From: JAWVFM01 sp038237625
GTDB taxonomy: Bacteria > Actinomycetota > Thermoleophilia > Solirubrobacterales > 70-9
DNA length: 64,000 bases
Assembly (NCBI GenBank): GCA_038237625.1
Contig: JBBRYM010000003.1
Span: 124,001-188,000, forward strand
Reading direction: 5' to 3'
Part shown: positions 1 to 8,167 of the stretch, one piece after another
Layout: each line of letters begins with the position of its first letter
Position numbering within the stretch: the stretch's first letter is position 1
Translations under genes and position numbers: made by a program
The notes under the pieces: generated by a model
Database searches by the model: none
What the model was told of the DNA's origin: nothing
The model's input: the letters and a program-made list of their open reading frames with translations, nothing else

Positions 1-588
1 ACCCCCGCCGCCGAGCGCGATCTCCAGGCCCAGGCTCGGGCCGTTCGCACCGCCCTCGGCCTCGATCAGCGGCAGGATCCCGGTGACGTGCGTCTGGACT
101 CCCGGCGGAGCCGCCTTGCGAACCGCGGCGAGCGTGTCCGGCGTGGTCGACTTGAAGTCGAAGCCCTGCTGACCGGCCGGGTAGACCTCGGCGAAGGTCG
201 TGTGCCCGTCGGCCGATACGTAGGCGTCGGAGCCGGTGGAGTAGAAGGAACTGACTCTCGAGCCCGGATTTGCCTTTCGCGCGGCCAAAATCGCCTGACG
301 GATCCCGTGGGCCAGCTGAGGATCCGCACTCGGGCCCACCGTGATGGGATTCGCGTTCGGATCGTGGAACACCAGGACCATCGGCATCTGCTCGCCGGTG
401 CCGAACGTGCGCAGGGCGCGCTGGTTGGTCTCGTAGGCCGAGTAGCCCGGAATCGAGAAGTCCTGCGCCCAGCGCTTCGAAACCTGACCGGCGCCGATCA
501 TCCCGAAGATCGTGAGGGCGAGCCAGACAAGGAAGACCCGACGGCGATGCCGGACGACGTAATGGGCGAGTCGTTCCATGGGTCCCAT
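1..588 (-). CDS. MMPL-family (RND superfamily) transporter, N-terminal part
   Basis: Partial gene running off the left edge: reading the reverse strand from the ATG at 586-588 the frame stays open to base 1 (196 codons). A basic stretch (RHRRR) leads into a first membrane helix at about residues 18-35, followed by the start of the large extracytoplasmic domain with SIPGYSAYETNQ and a FGTGEQ segment, as in actinobacterial MMPL exporters. Family members export lipids or hydrophobic compounds using the proton gradient. The other membrane helices and the proton-relay residues lie outside the window, so the substrate cannot be guessed. An in-frame ATG at 577-579 is an equally good start; neither has a strong ribosome site. 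Confidence 0.82.
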   Translation of the reverse strand, partial: MGPMERLAHYVVRHRRRVFLVWLALTIFGMIGAGQVSKRWAQDFSIPGYSAYETNQRALRTFGTGEQMPMVLVFHDPNANPITVGPSADPQLAHGIRQAILAARKANPGSRVSSFYSTGSDAYVSADGHTTFAEVYPAGQQGFDFKSTTPDTLAAVRKAAPPGVQTHVTGILPLIEAEGGANGPSLGLEIALGGGG

Positions 589-673
589 AGGTCGGCGCCT
601 GGCTCGCTGGCCAGGACGGGCGGGCACTCTAGCGATTCGCTGACGAAGCCTCGGTTACGTCGCTGCGAGCGAC

Positions 674-1057
674 CTACTGGGCTGAATGGAGGTCGGAACG
701 AAGAGCCTTCGCCGCGCCCATGTAGGCGTGTGCAGGCTCGTGGTCGCGTGGCCCGTAGTAGTGGACCATCACGCGGATCACTCGCTGCATTGCCCCTGGG
801 ACCTCGATTTCACGCGCGCAGAGGAGGGGGACCCGGTCGAGGCCAAGCTTCCGCGCCGCCACCGCCGGGAACTCGGCATCGAGGTCGTCGGTCGACGTGA
901 AGATGCAGCTGACGATCCTGCCCGCCTCAAGCGAATTGCGCTTCAGGAGCTCAGTCATCAGCTCCTCCGTGGCGGCGAGCACGGCTTCAGGCTCGTTGGC
1001 CTGCACCTGGGTTGCACCGCGGACCGCCCACAGCCGCTCGTCGCCGGATTCGCTCAT
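674..1057 (-). CDS. aroH: Chorismate mutase, AroH type
   Basis: 127 residues, the normal size of the monofunctional AroH-class chorismate mutase, which converts chorismate to prephenate for phenylalanine and tyrosine synthesis in the cytoplasm. The N-terminal LWAVRGATQVQANEPEAV segment carries the conserved RGAT motif and its arginine; a C-terminal VMVHYYG strand completes the trimeric barrel fold. It overlaps the end of rluB by four bases (ATGA), so it is translationally coupled as the last gene of the scpA-scpB-rluB-aroH set. Confidence 0.9.
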   Translation of the reverse strand: MSESGDERLWAVRGATQVQANEPEAVLAATEELMTELLKRNSLEAGRIVSCIFTSTDDLDAEFPAVAARKLGLDRVPLLCAREIEVPGAMQRVIRVMVHYYGPRDHEPAHAYMGAAKALRSDLHSAQ

Positions 1058-1749
1058 CGGCCCGCATCCTCCCAGAGCCGCTCGATCTCGGCGCGCCGAA
1101 GGCGCCGGGACGACCCCTCGGCAAGACGTCCCAGGCTCAGCGGGCCGAAGCGCACTCGCTGGAGATCGGTCACCGGGTTGCCCACGGCATCGAACATCCG
1201 CCGAACCTGGCGGTTTCGGCCCTCGCGGATCTCGATCTCGACCACGCGGGGCGACAGCTTGCGGACCCGGGCGGGCGCGGCGGGGCCGTCGTCCAGCTCG
1301 ATCCCCCGTCGGAGCCTGCTCAGCTGCGCCTCGGTTGCGGCGCGGCCGAGCTTTGCCCGATAGGCGCGGGAGACCCCGTAGCGCGGGTGGGTCAGCCGGT
1401 TGGCGAGTTCGCCGTCGTTGGTGAGCAGGATCAGCCCGGTCGAGTCGGCGTCGAGGCGCCCAACCGGATAGAGACGCCGCGAGGAGGCGACGAGCTCGAC
1501 TACGGCGGGGCGGCTGCCCGGCTCGCGGGCCGTCGAGACTACGCCGGGGGGTTTATTAAGCATCCAGACCTCGCGCGGCTCGGGCTCGACCGGGCGGCCG
1601 TCGACGGCGACGCCGCTTTGGGAGTCGACGTCGAGCGCGGGATCCGTGACCGTCCGCCCTCCCACGCTCACCCGACCGCCACGGATCAGGTCCTCGGCGG
1701 CGCGGCGCGAGGCGACGCCGCTGTGGGCGAGGAAGCGAGCCAGGCGCAT
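1054..1749 (-). CDS. rluB: Pseudouridine synthase RluB/RsuA family
   Basis: 231 residues. An S4 RNA-binding domain spans residues 1-48 (LARFLAHSGVASRRAAEDLI), and the catalytic domain contains GRLDADSTGLILLTNDG with the nucleophilic aspartate D100. The family converts specific uridines of 23S or 16S rRNA to pseudouridine. The position directly after scpA-scpB is typical of Gram-positive bacteria and favours RluB. Start ATG at 1747-1749, 24 bases after scpB. Confidence 0.9.
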   Translation of the reverse strand: MRLARFLAHSGVASRRAAEDLIRGGRVSVGGRTVTDPALDVDSQSGVAVDGRPVEPEPREVWMLNKPPGVVSTAREPGSRPAVVELVASSRRLYPVGRLDADSTGLILLTNDGELANRLTHPRYGVSRAYRAKLGRAATEAQLSRLRRGIELDDGPAAPARVRKLSPRVVEIEIREGRNRQVRRMFDAVGNPVTDLQRVRFGPLSLGRLAEGSSRRLRRAEIERLWEDAGR

Positions 1750-1773
1750 GCGGCACTCGGGGCGAAGGACTCG

Positions 1774-2352
1774 TCAGTCGCCGGCGCGCTGTTCGCCCGC
1801 GCGAAGAAGGCGCTCGCGCAGCTCGCGCTCGTCCTCGGGCGTCGGGTCGAAGCGCGCCGGATCGGGCAGCGAGTCGAGCCCGGCGAGCCCGAAGAGGCGC
1901 TCGAAGAGCGGCGTCGTCCGGTACACGGCCGCGCCGAAGCGCGAGCGGCCGGACTCCTCGATCAGGCCGCGCTCAGTCAGCGTGCCCACTGCGGACTCGG
2001 AGTTGACGCCCCTGATCCGCGCGATCTCAGGACGTGAGACCGGCTGCAGGTAGGCGACGATGGCAAGGCATTCGGCCTGGGCCTGAGTGAGCGGCGGCGT
2101 CTTCGGCTTGGAGAGGAGCCGCCGGGCTACCTCTTCGGCCGCCGGGTCCGCCGCCAGGGTGTACCCGCCGCCGACGTGGCGCAGCACAACTCCGCGCTTG
2201 CCTTCGGCGAGAACGTCGCCCAGCAGATCGAGCGCGCGATCCACCTCGGCCTCGGTGACATCGAGCGCCTCCGCAAGCTCGGGGATCGAGACGGGCTCGG
2301 GCGAGAGAAAGAGCAGAGCCTCAACTAGATGCTCGACGGGCTTCGCGCTCAT
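1774..2352 (-). CDS. scpB: Segregation and condensation protein ScpB
   Basis: 192 residues. ScpB is the paired winged-helix subunit of the SMC-ScpA-ScpB condensin, which compacts and segregates the chromosome. The N-terminal helix-turn-helix (VEALLFLSPEPVSIPELAEAL) and the conserved LTQAQAECLAIVAYLQPVSRPEI with the following RGVNSE segment are clear family marks. The ATG overlaps the scpA stop by four bases, so the two partners are translationally coupled. Confidence 0.93.
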   Translation of the reverse strand: MSAKPVEHLVEALLFLSPEPVSIPELAEALDVTEAEVDRALDLLGDVLAEGKRGVVLRHVGGGYTLAADPAAEEVARRLLSKPKTPPLTQAQAECLAIVAYLQPVSRPEIARIRGVNSESAVGTLTERGLIEESGRSRFGAAVYRTTPLFERLFGLAGLDSLPDPARFDPTPEDERELRERLLRAGEQRAGD

Positions 2353-3104
2353 GTTCCCTCTCCTACGGATTCCCGGCTACGGACTGCGGACTTCACCGTG
2401 ATCGGCCCGAAGGTCTCGCCCTGATCCCATGTGGCCTCACCGCGCTTGTGCATTTCGAGTAGGGCGAAGAGCGTCACCGCCTGGGTGAGCCGGTCCTCCG
2501 AGCCGAAGGCGTCGTCGAAGTCGAAGGCGCGCCCCCGGCGAAGGAGCTCCCGCAGCACATCGAGGCGCCGCTCAAGGGAGACCGTGGGCCGGATGTGGCT
2601 GGTGTCCGGACGCGGCGGCGTGCGCAGCAGATCACCCAGGGCCACCGCCAGGCGCTCGGGCTCGTAGATCGCCTCGGCGGCGTCGAAAGAGGCGCGCCGG
2701 AGGGGCGCGGGGAGCGGCGCGCGGCGGTACATGTAGCGCCGGCCCGCGGCAAACAGCTCGGAGAGGTGCGCTGCGGCGTCGCGGTAGCGGCGGTATTCGA
2801 GCATGCGCGCGAGGAGCTCGTCGGCGGCCTCCTCCGGGCCGAGCGGGGAGATCTCGTCCTCCTCTGGCGCCGGCAGCAGCAGCCGCGACTTGAGCTCGAG
2901 GAGCGAGGCGATGAGAACGAGGAACTCCGTCGCCGCCTCGAGATCGAGCTCGCCCTCGGCGTCAAGGTGCTCGACGTAGGCGACGACGATTTCGCCGAGG
3001 GCGATCTCGGCAAGGCTGAGCTCGTCGCGAAGGACGAGGGCGAGCAGAAGGTCGAACGGCCCCGAAAACGCGTCGAGGTCGAGGTCCAGATCCGCGACTC
3101 GCAT
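2349..3104 (-). CDS. scpA: Segregation and condensation protein ScpA
   Basis: 251 residues; the kleisin subunit that bridges the SMC heads and binds ScpB. The N-terminus shows the family signature FSGPFDLLLALVLRDELSLAEI; the long acidic helix EATEFLVLIASLLELKSR and the C-terminal winged helix (VTLFALLEMHKRGE) are present in order. Start ATG at 3102-3104, about 60 bases after trpS, with no obvious terminator between. Confidence 0.93.
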   Translation of the reverse strand: MRVADLDLDLDAFSGPFDLLLALVLRDELSLAEIALGEIVVAYVEHLDAEGELDLEAATEFLVLIASLLELKSRLLLPAPEEDEISPLGPEEAADELLARMLEYRRYRDAAAHLSELFAAGRRYMYRRAPLPAPLRRASFDAAEAIYEPERLAVALGDLLRTPPRPDTSHIRPTVSLERRLDVLRELLRRGRAFDFDDAFGSEDRLTQAVTLFALLEMHKRGEATWDQGETFGPITVKSAVRSRESVGEGT

Positions 3105-3167
3105 GGCGCGAGCTTAGAGGGGGACGGGGACGGTTCAGGCTCCCGCCGGCCCTCGAGGCGCCCGCTT

Positions 3168-4166
3168 TTAGCGGGGCGGGCCCACGCCCATCGCCTCCCG
3201 GACGTCGGCGACCGTGGCCGAGGCGATCGCGCGCGCCTTCTCGGCTCCCGCAGCGAGTGTCGCCTCGAGGGCCGCCTCGTCGGGGCGCAGCTCGGAGTAG
3301 CGCTCACGCACGGGCGCGAGGTAGTCGACCACCGCCTTGGCTACGGCGCCCTTGAAGTCGCCGTAGCCCGAGTCCGCGAACTCCGCCTCGACGGCGTCCA
3401 TCTCGACGCCGCGAATGGCGGCGAGGATCTCGATCAGGTTCGCGATCCCCTCCTTGCCCTCGCCGCGGTGAACGCCCGTACCCGAGTCGGTAACGGCGCT
3501 TCGCACCTTCTTGGCCACCACCTCAGGCTCGTCCAGGACCAGCACCGTCCCCTGCGCGGAGCCGCCGGTGGTCGACATCTTCGCGACGGGGCGCTGGAGG
3601 TCCATGATCCGCGCACCCACGTCCGGGATGCGGTGCTCGGGGACCACCAGGGTCTCGCCGAAGCGCTCGTTGAAGCGCTCGGCGACGTCGCGCATCAGCT
3701 CAATGTGCTGGCGCTGGTCGTCGCCCACCGGCACCTCGTTCGCTCGATAGGCGAGGACGTCGGCGGCCTGGAGCACCGGGTACATGAAGATCCCCGCCGA
3801 GACGAAGGCGCCGGGCTGCGACTCGAGGAGCTCGCGCTTCTGCTTCCACTGGTGCATGCGGTTGAGGTCGCCCCAGGAGGTGACGGCGGACAACAGCCAC
3901 GTGAGCTCGGTGTGCTCGCGTACATCGCCCTGGCGAAACAGGATCGAGCGCTCGGGGTCGATGCCTGCGGCGATGAGGATCGCGGTGGTATCCAGGGTCG
4001 ATCCGCGAAGCTCGGCCGGGTCGTAGGGCATCGTCGTCCCGTGCAGATCGACGATGCAGTAGATCGCCTCGCCGCGATCCTGGCCGTCGACGTACTGGCG
4101 GATCGCCCCGATGTAGTTGCCCAGGTGCTTTTGCCCGGTGGGCTGAATGCCGCTGAAGATCCGCAT
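3168..4166 (-). CDS. trpS: Tryptophanyl-tRNA synthetase
   Basis: 332 residues, standard length for bacterial TrpRS, which charges tRNA-Trp. The class I signatures are visible: HLGN (HIGH motif) at residues 14-17 after SGIQPTGQ, and KMSTT (KMSKS equivalent) at 196-200. The tryptophan-pocket segment with MYPVLQAADVLAY and VPVGDDQRQHIEL is intact. It is the most upstream gene of the minus-strand set before the divergent gene at 4294. Confidence 0.96.
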   Translation of the reverse strand: MRIFSGIQPTGQKHLGNYIGAIRQYVDGQDRGEAIYCIVDLHGTTMPYDPAELRGSTLDTTAILIAAGIDPERSILFRQGDVREHTELTWLLSAVTSWGDLNRMHQWKQKRELLESQPGAFVSAGIFMYPVLQAADVLAYRANEVPVGDDQRQHIELMRDVAERFNERFGETLVVPEHRIPDVGARIMDLQRPVAKMSTTGGSAQGTVLVLDEPEVVAKKVRSAVTDSGTGVHRGEGKEGIANLIEILAAIRGVEMDAVEAEFADSGYGDFKGAVAKAVVDYLAPVRERYSELRPDEAALEATLAAGAEKARAIASATVADVREAMGVGPPR

Positions 4167-4293
4167 GTCTGGAATCTAGATGGAGCGGTAGGCGGCGCGA
4201 ACGCCGACGGCCGGCGACCCGAGAAAACGTGGGACCTCCCGGCACTCCCCACTCGTATGCGGGGTGATGGGAACGAGTCGGAGGAGGCTGCGG

Positions 4294-5286
4294 ATGCGAA
4301 CGAGGTCGGGGTTGACGGCGATGGGAGCAATCGTTGCCGTGGGGATGCTCTGGTCAGCGCCGGCACATGGGGACGGCCTTCCGGTACCGGGCGTGACCGT
4401 GAAGCCGGGGGGAGTGACCACCCCGGGGTCGCCCGATCACTACACGACGACACGCGCCGGCAACGGGACTCTCGTCAGGCACATGCGTGGCAATTCGATC
4501 ATCGACTCCACGCGGTTGCCCGGCAACTACACCGTCCCGGGGGTCGCCATCGACGGCTCTCCCGGGGGTCTTTCCGCGGATGGAGCGACCCTCGCGCTGA
4601 TCAGGCCTCGACAGCAGTTCCCGCAATCTCACACCCACCTCGCGATCCTGCAGACCGGGCCAGATCTCGCACTCCAGCGCCGCGTCAACCTGCCCGGCGA
4701 TTTCAGCTTCGACGCGATCTCGCCCGACGGCTCGCGCCTGTACCTGATCCAGTATCTCTCGCGCCGGGATCCGACCCAGTACGCGGTTCGGGCGTTCGAC
4801 ACCGCGAGCGCCCGCCTGATTGCGGGAACGATCACCGACCCGCACGAGTCGAACCCCGACGAGATGCGCGGCTATCCGATCAACCGCGTGATGAGCCCCG
4901 ACGGCAGGTGGGCGTACACGCTCTACAGCGGCTCGCCGAAGCCGTTCGTGCACGCCCTCGACACGGCCAGCGGGACGGCGCACTGCATCGACCTGCCGAA
5001 GCTCGGCGGCAGCGTTTACGGCGATCACCTCGACATGAGTCCCGCCGGCGGCAGCTTCCGCGTCGTGCGTGGCCGGGGGCACACCGAGGCGGTCGTTGAC
5101 ACCGCGACGTTGGAGGCAACCGCCCCCACTCCGGCGGATCCGGCAGGAAGCGGGCCCAGCGAGCCCGACACGACCTCCGATAACTCCGGCTCGACGTGGT
5201 GGCTTCTCGCGGCCGGACTGGGGCTACTGGCCGCCATCGGCGCCGTGTTCATCCGCCACCGCCGCCGAGCAGCCCTTGCCGGATGA
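4294..5286 (+). CDS. Secreted, C-terminally membrane-anchored propeller-like protein
   Basis: 330 residues if started at ATG 4294, preferred because GGAGGAGG ends six bases upstream; GTG 4264 and ATG 4267 are in frame but lack such a site. Residues 1-26 form a signal peptide ending near APAHG. The body has repeated strands of the type LSADGATLALI, ISPDGSRLYLIQY and MSPDGRWAYTLY, typical of WD40/TolB-like beta-propellers, followed by a Pro/Ser-rich linker, a membrane helix (WWLLAAGLGLLAAIGAVF) and a basic tail. It is thus an extracytoplasmic domain anchored at its C-terminus. Ligand unknown. Its stop overlaps the start of the sigma-factor-like gene (ATGA), a usual pairing for cell-surface sensor and regulator. 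Confidence 0.72.
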   Translation: MRTRSGLTAMGAIVAVGMLWSAPAHGDGLPVPGVTVKPGGVTTPGSPDHYTTTRAGNGTLVRHMRGNSIIDSTRLPGNYTVPGVAIDGSPGGLSADGATLALIRPRQQFPQSHTHLAILQTGPDLALQRRVNLPGDFSFDAISPDGSRLYLIQYLSRRDPTQYAVRAFDTASARLIAGTITDPHESNPDEMRGYPINRVMSPDGRWAYTLYSGSPKPFVHALDTASGTAHCIDLPKLGGSVYGDHLDMSPAGGSFRVVRGRGHTEAVVDTATLEATAPTPADPAGSGPSEPDTTSDNSGSTWWLLAAGLGLLAAIGAVFIRHRRRAALAG

Positions 5287-5885
5287 GGGCCGCGCCGCCA
5301 CCGGCCACGGCCGGTGGCGGAGAATCGGCCGTGACCGTGGCATCAGCGGGACGCATCCGAGCGGGGCCGGCCGCGCGAGACGCGCCGGCGCCCCGCCGCG
5401 AGGACGCACAGCTGATCCGCGAAGCGCAGCGAGGATCCGAAGAGGCGATCGAGCGGCTTTTCCGGATGCACTGGCCCCGGGCGTGGCGCGCGGCCTATCT
5501 CGTGGCGCACGACAGCGCCGCGGCCGAAGGCATCACCCAGGAGGCGTTCCTGGCGGCCATGCGCGCGCTCGACCGATTCGACCGCCGCCGGCCGTTCGCT
5601 CCCTGGCTTCACCGCATCGTCGTCAACCGCGCCATCGACTTCACTCGGACCAGGAACCTTCGCCTCTGTACTCGTGGCGTGGCCGGCAGCCGACCAGTGG
5701 CTCTTCATCAGCCGCGGCGACGGCAAGGTGCACGCGGTCAAGAACATCTCCGAGCAGTTCGCACCGGGCGCCACAAGCCCATCGGCGTTCCCGCACGTGG
5801 TCGGCTGGTGCTGCGCGGCACCCTGATCCCTCCCTTATCGGCCGGCGATGAGAATCGCGCTGCCTCCCGGTCTCATGTGACGTGA
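5283..5885 (+). pseudogene. Truncated ECF sigma-70 factor (region 2 only)
   Basis: From ATG 5283, overlapping the preceding stop, the frame encodes a typical ECF sigma region 2: LIREAQRGSEEAIERLFRMHWPR, then EGITQEAFLAAMRALDRFD and PFAPWLHRIVVNRAIDFTR. After about base 5655 the frame continues to 5885 but the sequence no longer looks like a sigma factor: the linker and the region 4 helix-turn-helix that reads the -35 element are missing. Another frame becomes protein-like at exactly this point (5656-5826). A deletion or recombination has probably replaced the 3' half. A functional regulator is unlikely. Confidence 0.7.
5656..5826 (+). pseudogene. Fragment of an unrelated gene fused into the sigma-factor remnant
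   Basis: In the frame starting at 5656 the translation reads as a good protein C-terminus, with WPAADQWLFISRGDGKVHAV followed by a segment ending GWCCAAP and a TGA at 5824-5826. There is no start codon or ribosome site; upstream the frame belongs to the sigma-factor remnant. It is most simply the 3' end of a secreted propeller-type gene joined to the sigma gene by deletion. Family uncertain. Confidence 0.45.
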
Positions 5886-5960
5886 AGCTCTGCGCACGCA
5901 AGATCGCATCCGCATGAAGGCGCCCGAATACAACGTGGCGAACCTGGGAAACTGACTGTT

Positions 5961-6887
5961 ATGGCAAGGGCAATTTGGTCAGGATCGATCTCCTTCGGGC
6001 TCCTCAACGTGCCCGTCAAGCTCTACAGCGCCGTCGCGCGCAAGAACGTGAGCTTTCGCGAGCTGCGCGCCAGCGACGGCTCGCGCGTTCGCCACAAGCG
6101 CGTGGCCGAGGCCGATGGCGCGGAGGTCGCCTACGAGGAGATGGTCAAGGGCTACGAGATCTCGCCCGAGCAGTACGTCGTGATCACCCGCGACGAGCTC
6201 GACGCCCTCGACCCCAAGAAGACCAGGGCCATCGAGATCGAGGACTTCGTCTCGCTCGACGAGATCGACCCCATCTATTTCGACCATCCCTACTACCTCG
6301 GCCCCGACAAGGGTGCGGAGCGTGCCTACGCGCTGCTCGTCAAGGCCATGGAGGACGAGCGCAAGGTCGCGGTCGCGCGCTTCGTGCTGCGAAACCGGGA
6401 GAACCTCGCGGCGATTCGCGCGATGGACGGCGTCCTCACACTCACCACGATGCGGTTCGCCGACGAGGTGGTGACGCCCGAGGAGCTTGGCGACGTCATC
6501 CCCGACGACGTCGAGAAGCCAAAGAAGCGCGAGCTCGACATGGCGAAGGCGCTCGTCGGGCAGCTCGAGTCGAAGTTCGAGGCCGACAAGTACCGCGACG
6601 AGTATCGCGAGGAGCTTCTGGCGATGATCGAGCGCAAGGCCGAGGGCGAGGACATTCTCGAGAGCGTTTCCGAGGCTCCCAAGCCGACGCGCGCCCCCGA
6701 CCTCATGGCGGCTCTCGAAGAGAGCCTTGCCGCGGTCAAGCGCGAGCCGCTCGCCTCCGGCGCGAAAAAGTCACCCGCGCGCAAGCCGCGGGCCAAGGCT
6801 TCCACGAACGGCAAGAATGCCGCCAAGCCGAAGACCTCCGCAAAGGCCAAGTCGACATCGCGAAGCAGGGCAAAGGCAGCGAAGTAG
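5961..6887 (+). CDS. ku: Non-homologous end-joining protein Ku
   Basis: 308 residues. The bacterial Ku ring domain fills residues 1-255, beginning WSGSISFGLLNVPVKLYSA and including PYYLGPDKGAERAYALL and the dimerisation segment. The tail (from about 265) is rich in Lys, Ala and Ser, as in DNA-binding extensions of actinobacterial Ku. Ku binds double-strand ends and recruits LigD. It directly overlaps a LigD polymerase-domain gene, forming a minimal end-joining pair. Its 3' end contains an A-rich GCG AAA AAG at 6762-6770, discussed under findings. Confidence 0.95.
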   Translation: MARAIWSGSISFGLLNVPVKLYSAVARKNVSFRELRASDGSRVRHKRVAEADGAEVAYEEMVKGYEISPEQYVVITRDELDALDPKKTRAIEIEDFVSLDEIDPIYFDHPYYLGPDKGAERAYALLVKAMEDERKVAVARFVLRNRENLAAIRAMDGVLTLTTMRFADEVVTPEELGDVIPDDVEKPKKRELDMAKALVGQLESKFEADKYRDEYREELLAMIERKAEGEDILESVSEAPKPTRAPDLMAALEESLAAVKREPLASGAKKSPARKPRAKASTNGKNAAKPKTSAKAKSTSRSRAKAAK

Positions 6888-7783
6888 AGGTCGACGGCCG
6901 CCGGGTCGGCCTCACCAACCTCGACAAGGTGCTCTGGCCCGAGACCGGATTCACGAAGGGCGAGGCGATCGACTACTACGCGCGGGTCGCAGAGGCGATC
7001 CTCCCTCACCTCGCGGGGCGTCCCCTCACCCGCGTGCGCTTTCCCAACGGCGTGGCCGAGAAATCCTTCTACGAGAAGCGCGCGCCTTCGCACACGCCGG
7101 ACTGGGTCAAGCTCGCTTCCCTCGAATTCGGCAAGGAAGGCCTGCTGCACTTCGTCGTCTGCGACGACCGCGCGACGCTGATCTGGCTGGCGCAGCTCGC
7201 CGCGCTGGAGCTTCATCCCTCCCTGTCGCTCGCTAAGGACGTCGAGCGGCCGACCTCCCTCGTCTTCGACCTCGACCCCGGGCCACCCGCGGACATCCTC
7301 GACTGCTGCCGGGTTGGCCTGACGATCAGGGCGATGTTCGCCAATCTCGGCCTCGAGTCGTTCCCCAAGACGTCGGGATCGAAGGGCCTCCAGATGTACA
7401 TCCCGCTGAATACCAAGATCACCTACGCGGAGACCAAGCCGTTCGCGCATGCCGTCGCCCAGGCGCTCGAGCGCGACGACCCCAAGCACGTCGTCTCGAA
7501 GATGAAGAAGGAGCTTCGCACCGGCAAGGTCCTGGTCGACTGGAGCCAGAACGACCGCGCGAAGACCACGGTCGCCGTGTATTCGCTACGCCGGCGCGAT
7601 CACCCCACGGTTTCGACGCCGGTCACGTGGGACGAGGTGGAGAAGGCTCTGAAGAAGGATGACCCCGACCTCCTTCGCTTCGAGGCCACCGACGTGCTGA
7701 AGCGGATCAAGGCCAAAGGCGACCTCTTCGCGCCCCTGCTCGAGCTGGGGCAGAAGCTGCCGAAGGGCGCGGCGCCAAAATGA
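6857..7783 (+). CDS. ligD: LigD-type polymerase/primase domain protein
   Basis: About 308 residues matching the stand-alone LigD polymerase (archaeo-eukaryotic primase) domain that fills gaps during end joining: LTNLDKVLWPETGFTKGE at the start, catalytic VFDLDPG (D138, D140), TSGSKGLQMYIPL and KVLVDWSQND. No ATP-dependent ligase or phosphoesterase domain is attached. The start is odd: in this frame there is no ATG, GTG, TTG or CTG for about 300 bases upstream of the first motif. Length and alignment point to an ATC at 6857-6859, inside the ku 3' end, in the place of a normal start. The frame is -1 relative to ku. The function is secure, the start is not. Confidence 0.85.
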   Translation: MAKQGKGSEVEVDGRRVGLTNLDKVLWPETGFTKGEAIDYYARVAEAILPHLAGRPLTRVRFPNGVAEKSFYEKRAPSHTPDWVKLASLEFGKEGLLHFVVCDDRATLIWLAQLAALELHPSLSLAKDVERPTSLVFDLDPGPPADILDCCRVGLTIRAMFANLGLESFPKTSGSKGLQMYIPLNTKITYAETKPFAHAVAQALERDDPKHVVSKMKKELRTGKVLVDWSQNDRAKTTVAVYSLRRRDHPTVSTPVTWDEVEKALKKDDPDLLRFEATDVLKRIKAKGDLFAPLLELGQKLPKGAAPK

Positions 7784-7789
7784 ACTTGC

Positions 7790-7806
7790 GGGCGCCTTCG
7801 GCGCCC
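7790..7806 (+). terminator. Hairpin terminator after ligD
   Basis: GGGCGCC-TTC-GGCGCCC seven bases after the ligD stop, followed by TTACC. A perfect seven-pair GC stem but only a short T tract, so termination may depend on the stem alone or on Rho. Confidence 0.55.
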
Positions 7807-7863
7807 TTACCTGCTGCTTTCGAGGCTAAAGGCCCCTCACCGCCACACCTGCCCCAATAGAAG

Positions 7864-7885
7864 GAGGCCCGGCGAACCGGGCCTC
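7864..7885 (+). terminator. Second hairpin, GAGGCCCGG-CGAA-CCGGGCCTC
   Basis: A perfect nine-pair stem with a CGAA tetraloop, about 80 bases after ligD. No T tract follows. Likely a back-up terminator or a stable RNA end. Confidence 0.5.
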
Positions 7886-8043
7886 ACTCCAAACCACGCC
7901 TCATCCGGTAAATCCCCAGTCGCGTTTCCGCGCCTTGAGGCCTTCCTTGCGGTTGGCCTGAGCTTTCCTTTCGGTCCGCCCGACTCACCGTTGTTGATCT
8001 TGCGATCAACCGATGAGGACTTGGTATGCGGAACCTAGCGCCC

Positions 8044-8096
8044 ACTATTGCGCTCCGCAAGGGGCAGTTGCGGATTTTGCGGATTCAAATCGCCGC
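8044..8096 (+). repeat. Repeated hairpin element, copy 1 (partner at 60094-60130)
   Basis: Contains ACTATTGCGCT (8044-8054) and GCGGATTCAAATCGCCGC (8079-8096). Both blocks recur in the same order and orientation at 60094-60130, where the second block is GCGGATTCAAATCACCGC. In each copy the second block can fold with GCGG/CCGC arms around an ATTCAAATC loop. Confidence 0.5.
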
Positions 8097-8167
8097 GTTG
8101 GGGCGCAATCGGCACGCGGACGGGCCGAACCGGCGCGCTTGGTGGTTTCCGGGCACAATCGCTCGTG

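Larger units (their letters stand above)
7784..8167. other. Intergenic region of 384 bp with several hairpins, no gene
   Basis: Between ligD and the hydrolase. It holds two terminator-like hairpins (7790-7806 and 7864-7885), a perfect GTTGATC/GATCAAC hairpin with a TTGC loop at 7993-8010, and a repeated element at 8044-8096 that recurs near 60100. A nested stem (GCGGA/TCCGC and AGCGC/GCGCT) surrounds 8030-8060. I see no convincing gene; the short open frames have no coding character. The promoter of the hydrolase should lie here but I cannot point to one. Confidence 0.5.

Noticed and set aside
2595..5099. An 834-codon plus-strand open frame
   Set aside because: It runs antisense over scpA and trpS, both certain genes, and its residue composition is typical of GC-rich shadow frames.
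5975..7783. A 602-codon frame as a full-length LigD
   Set aside because: Only the part after about 6857 resembles LigD; the first half is a shadow of ku without coding character.
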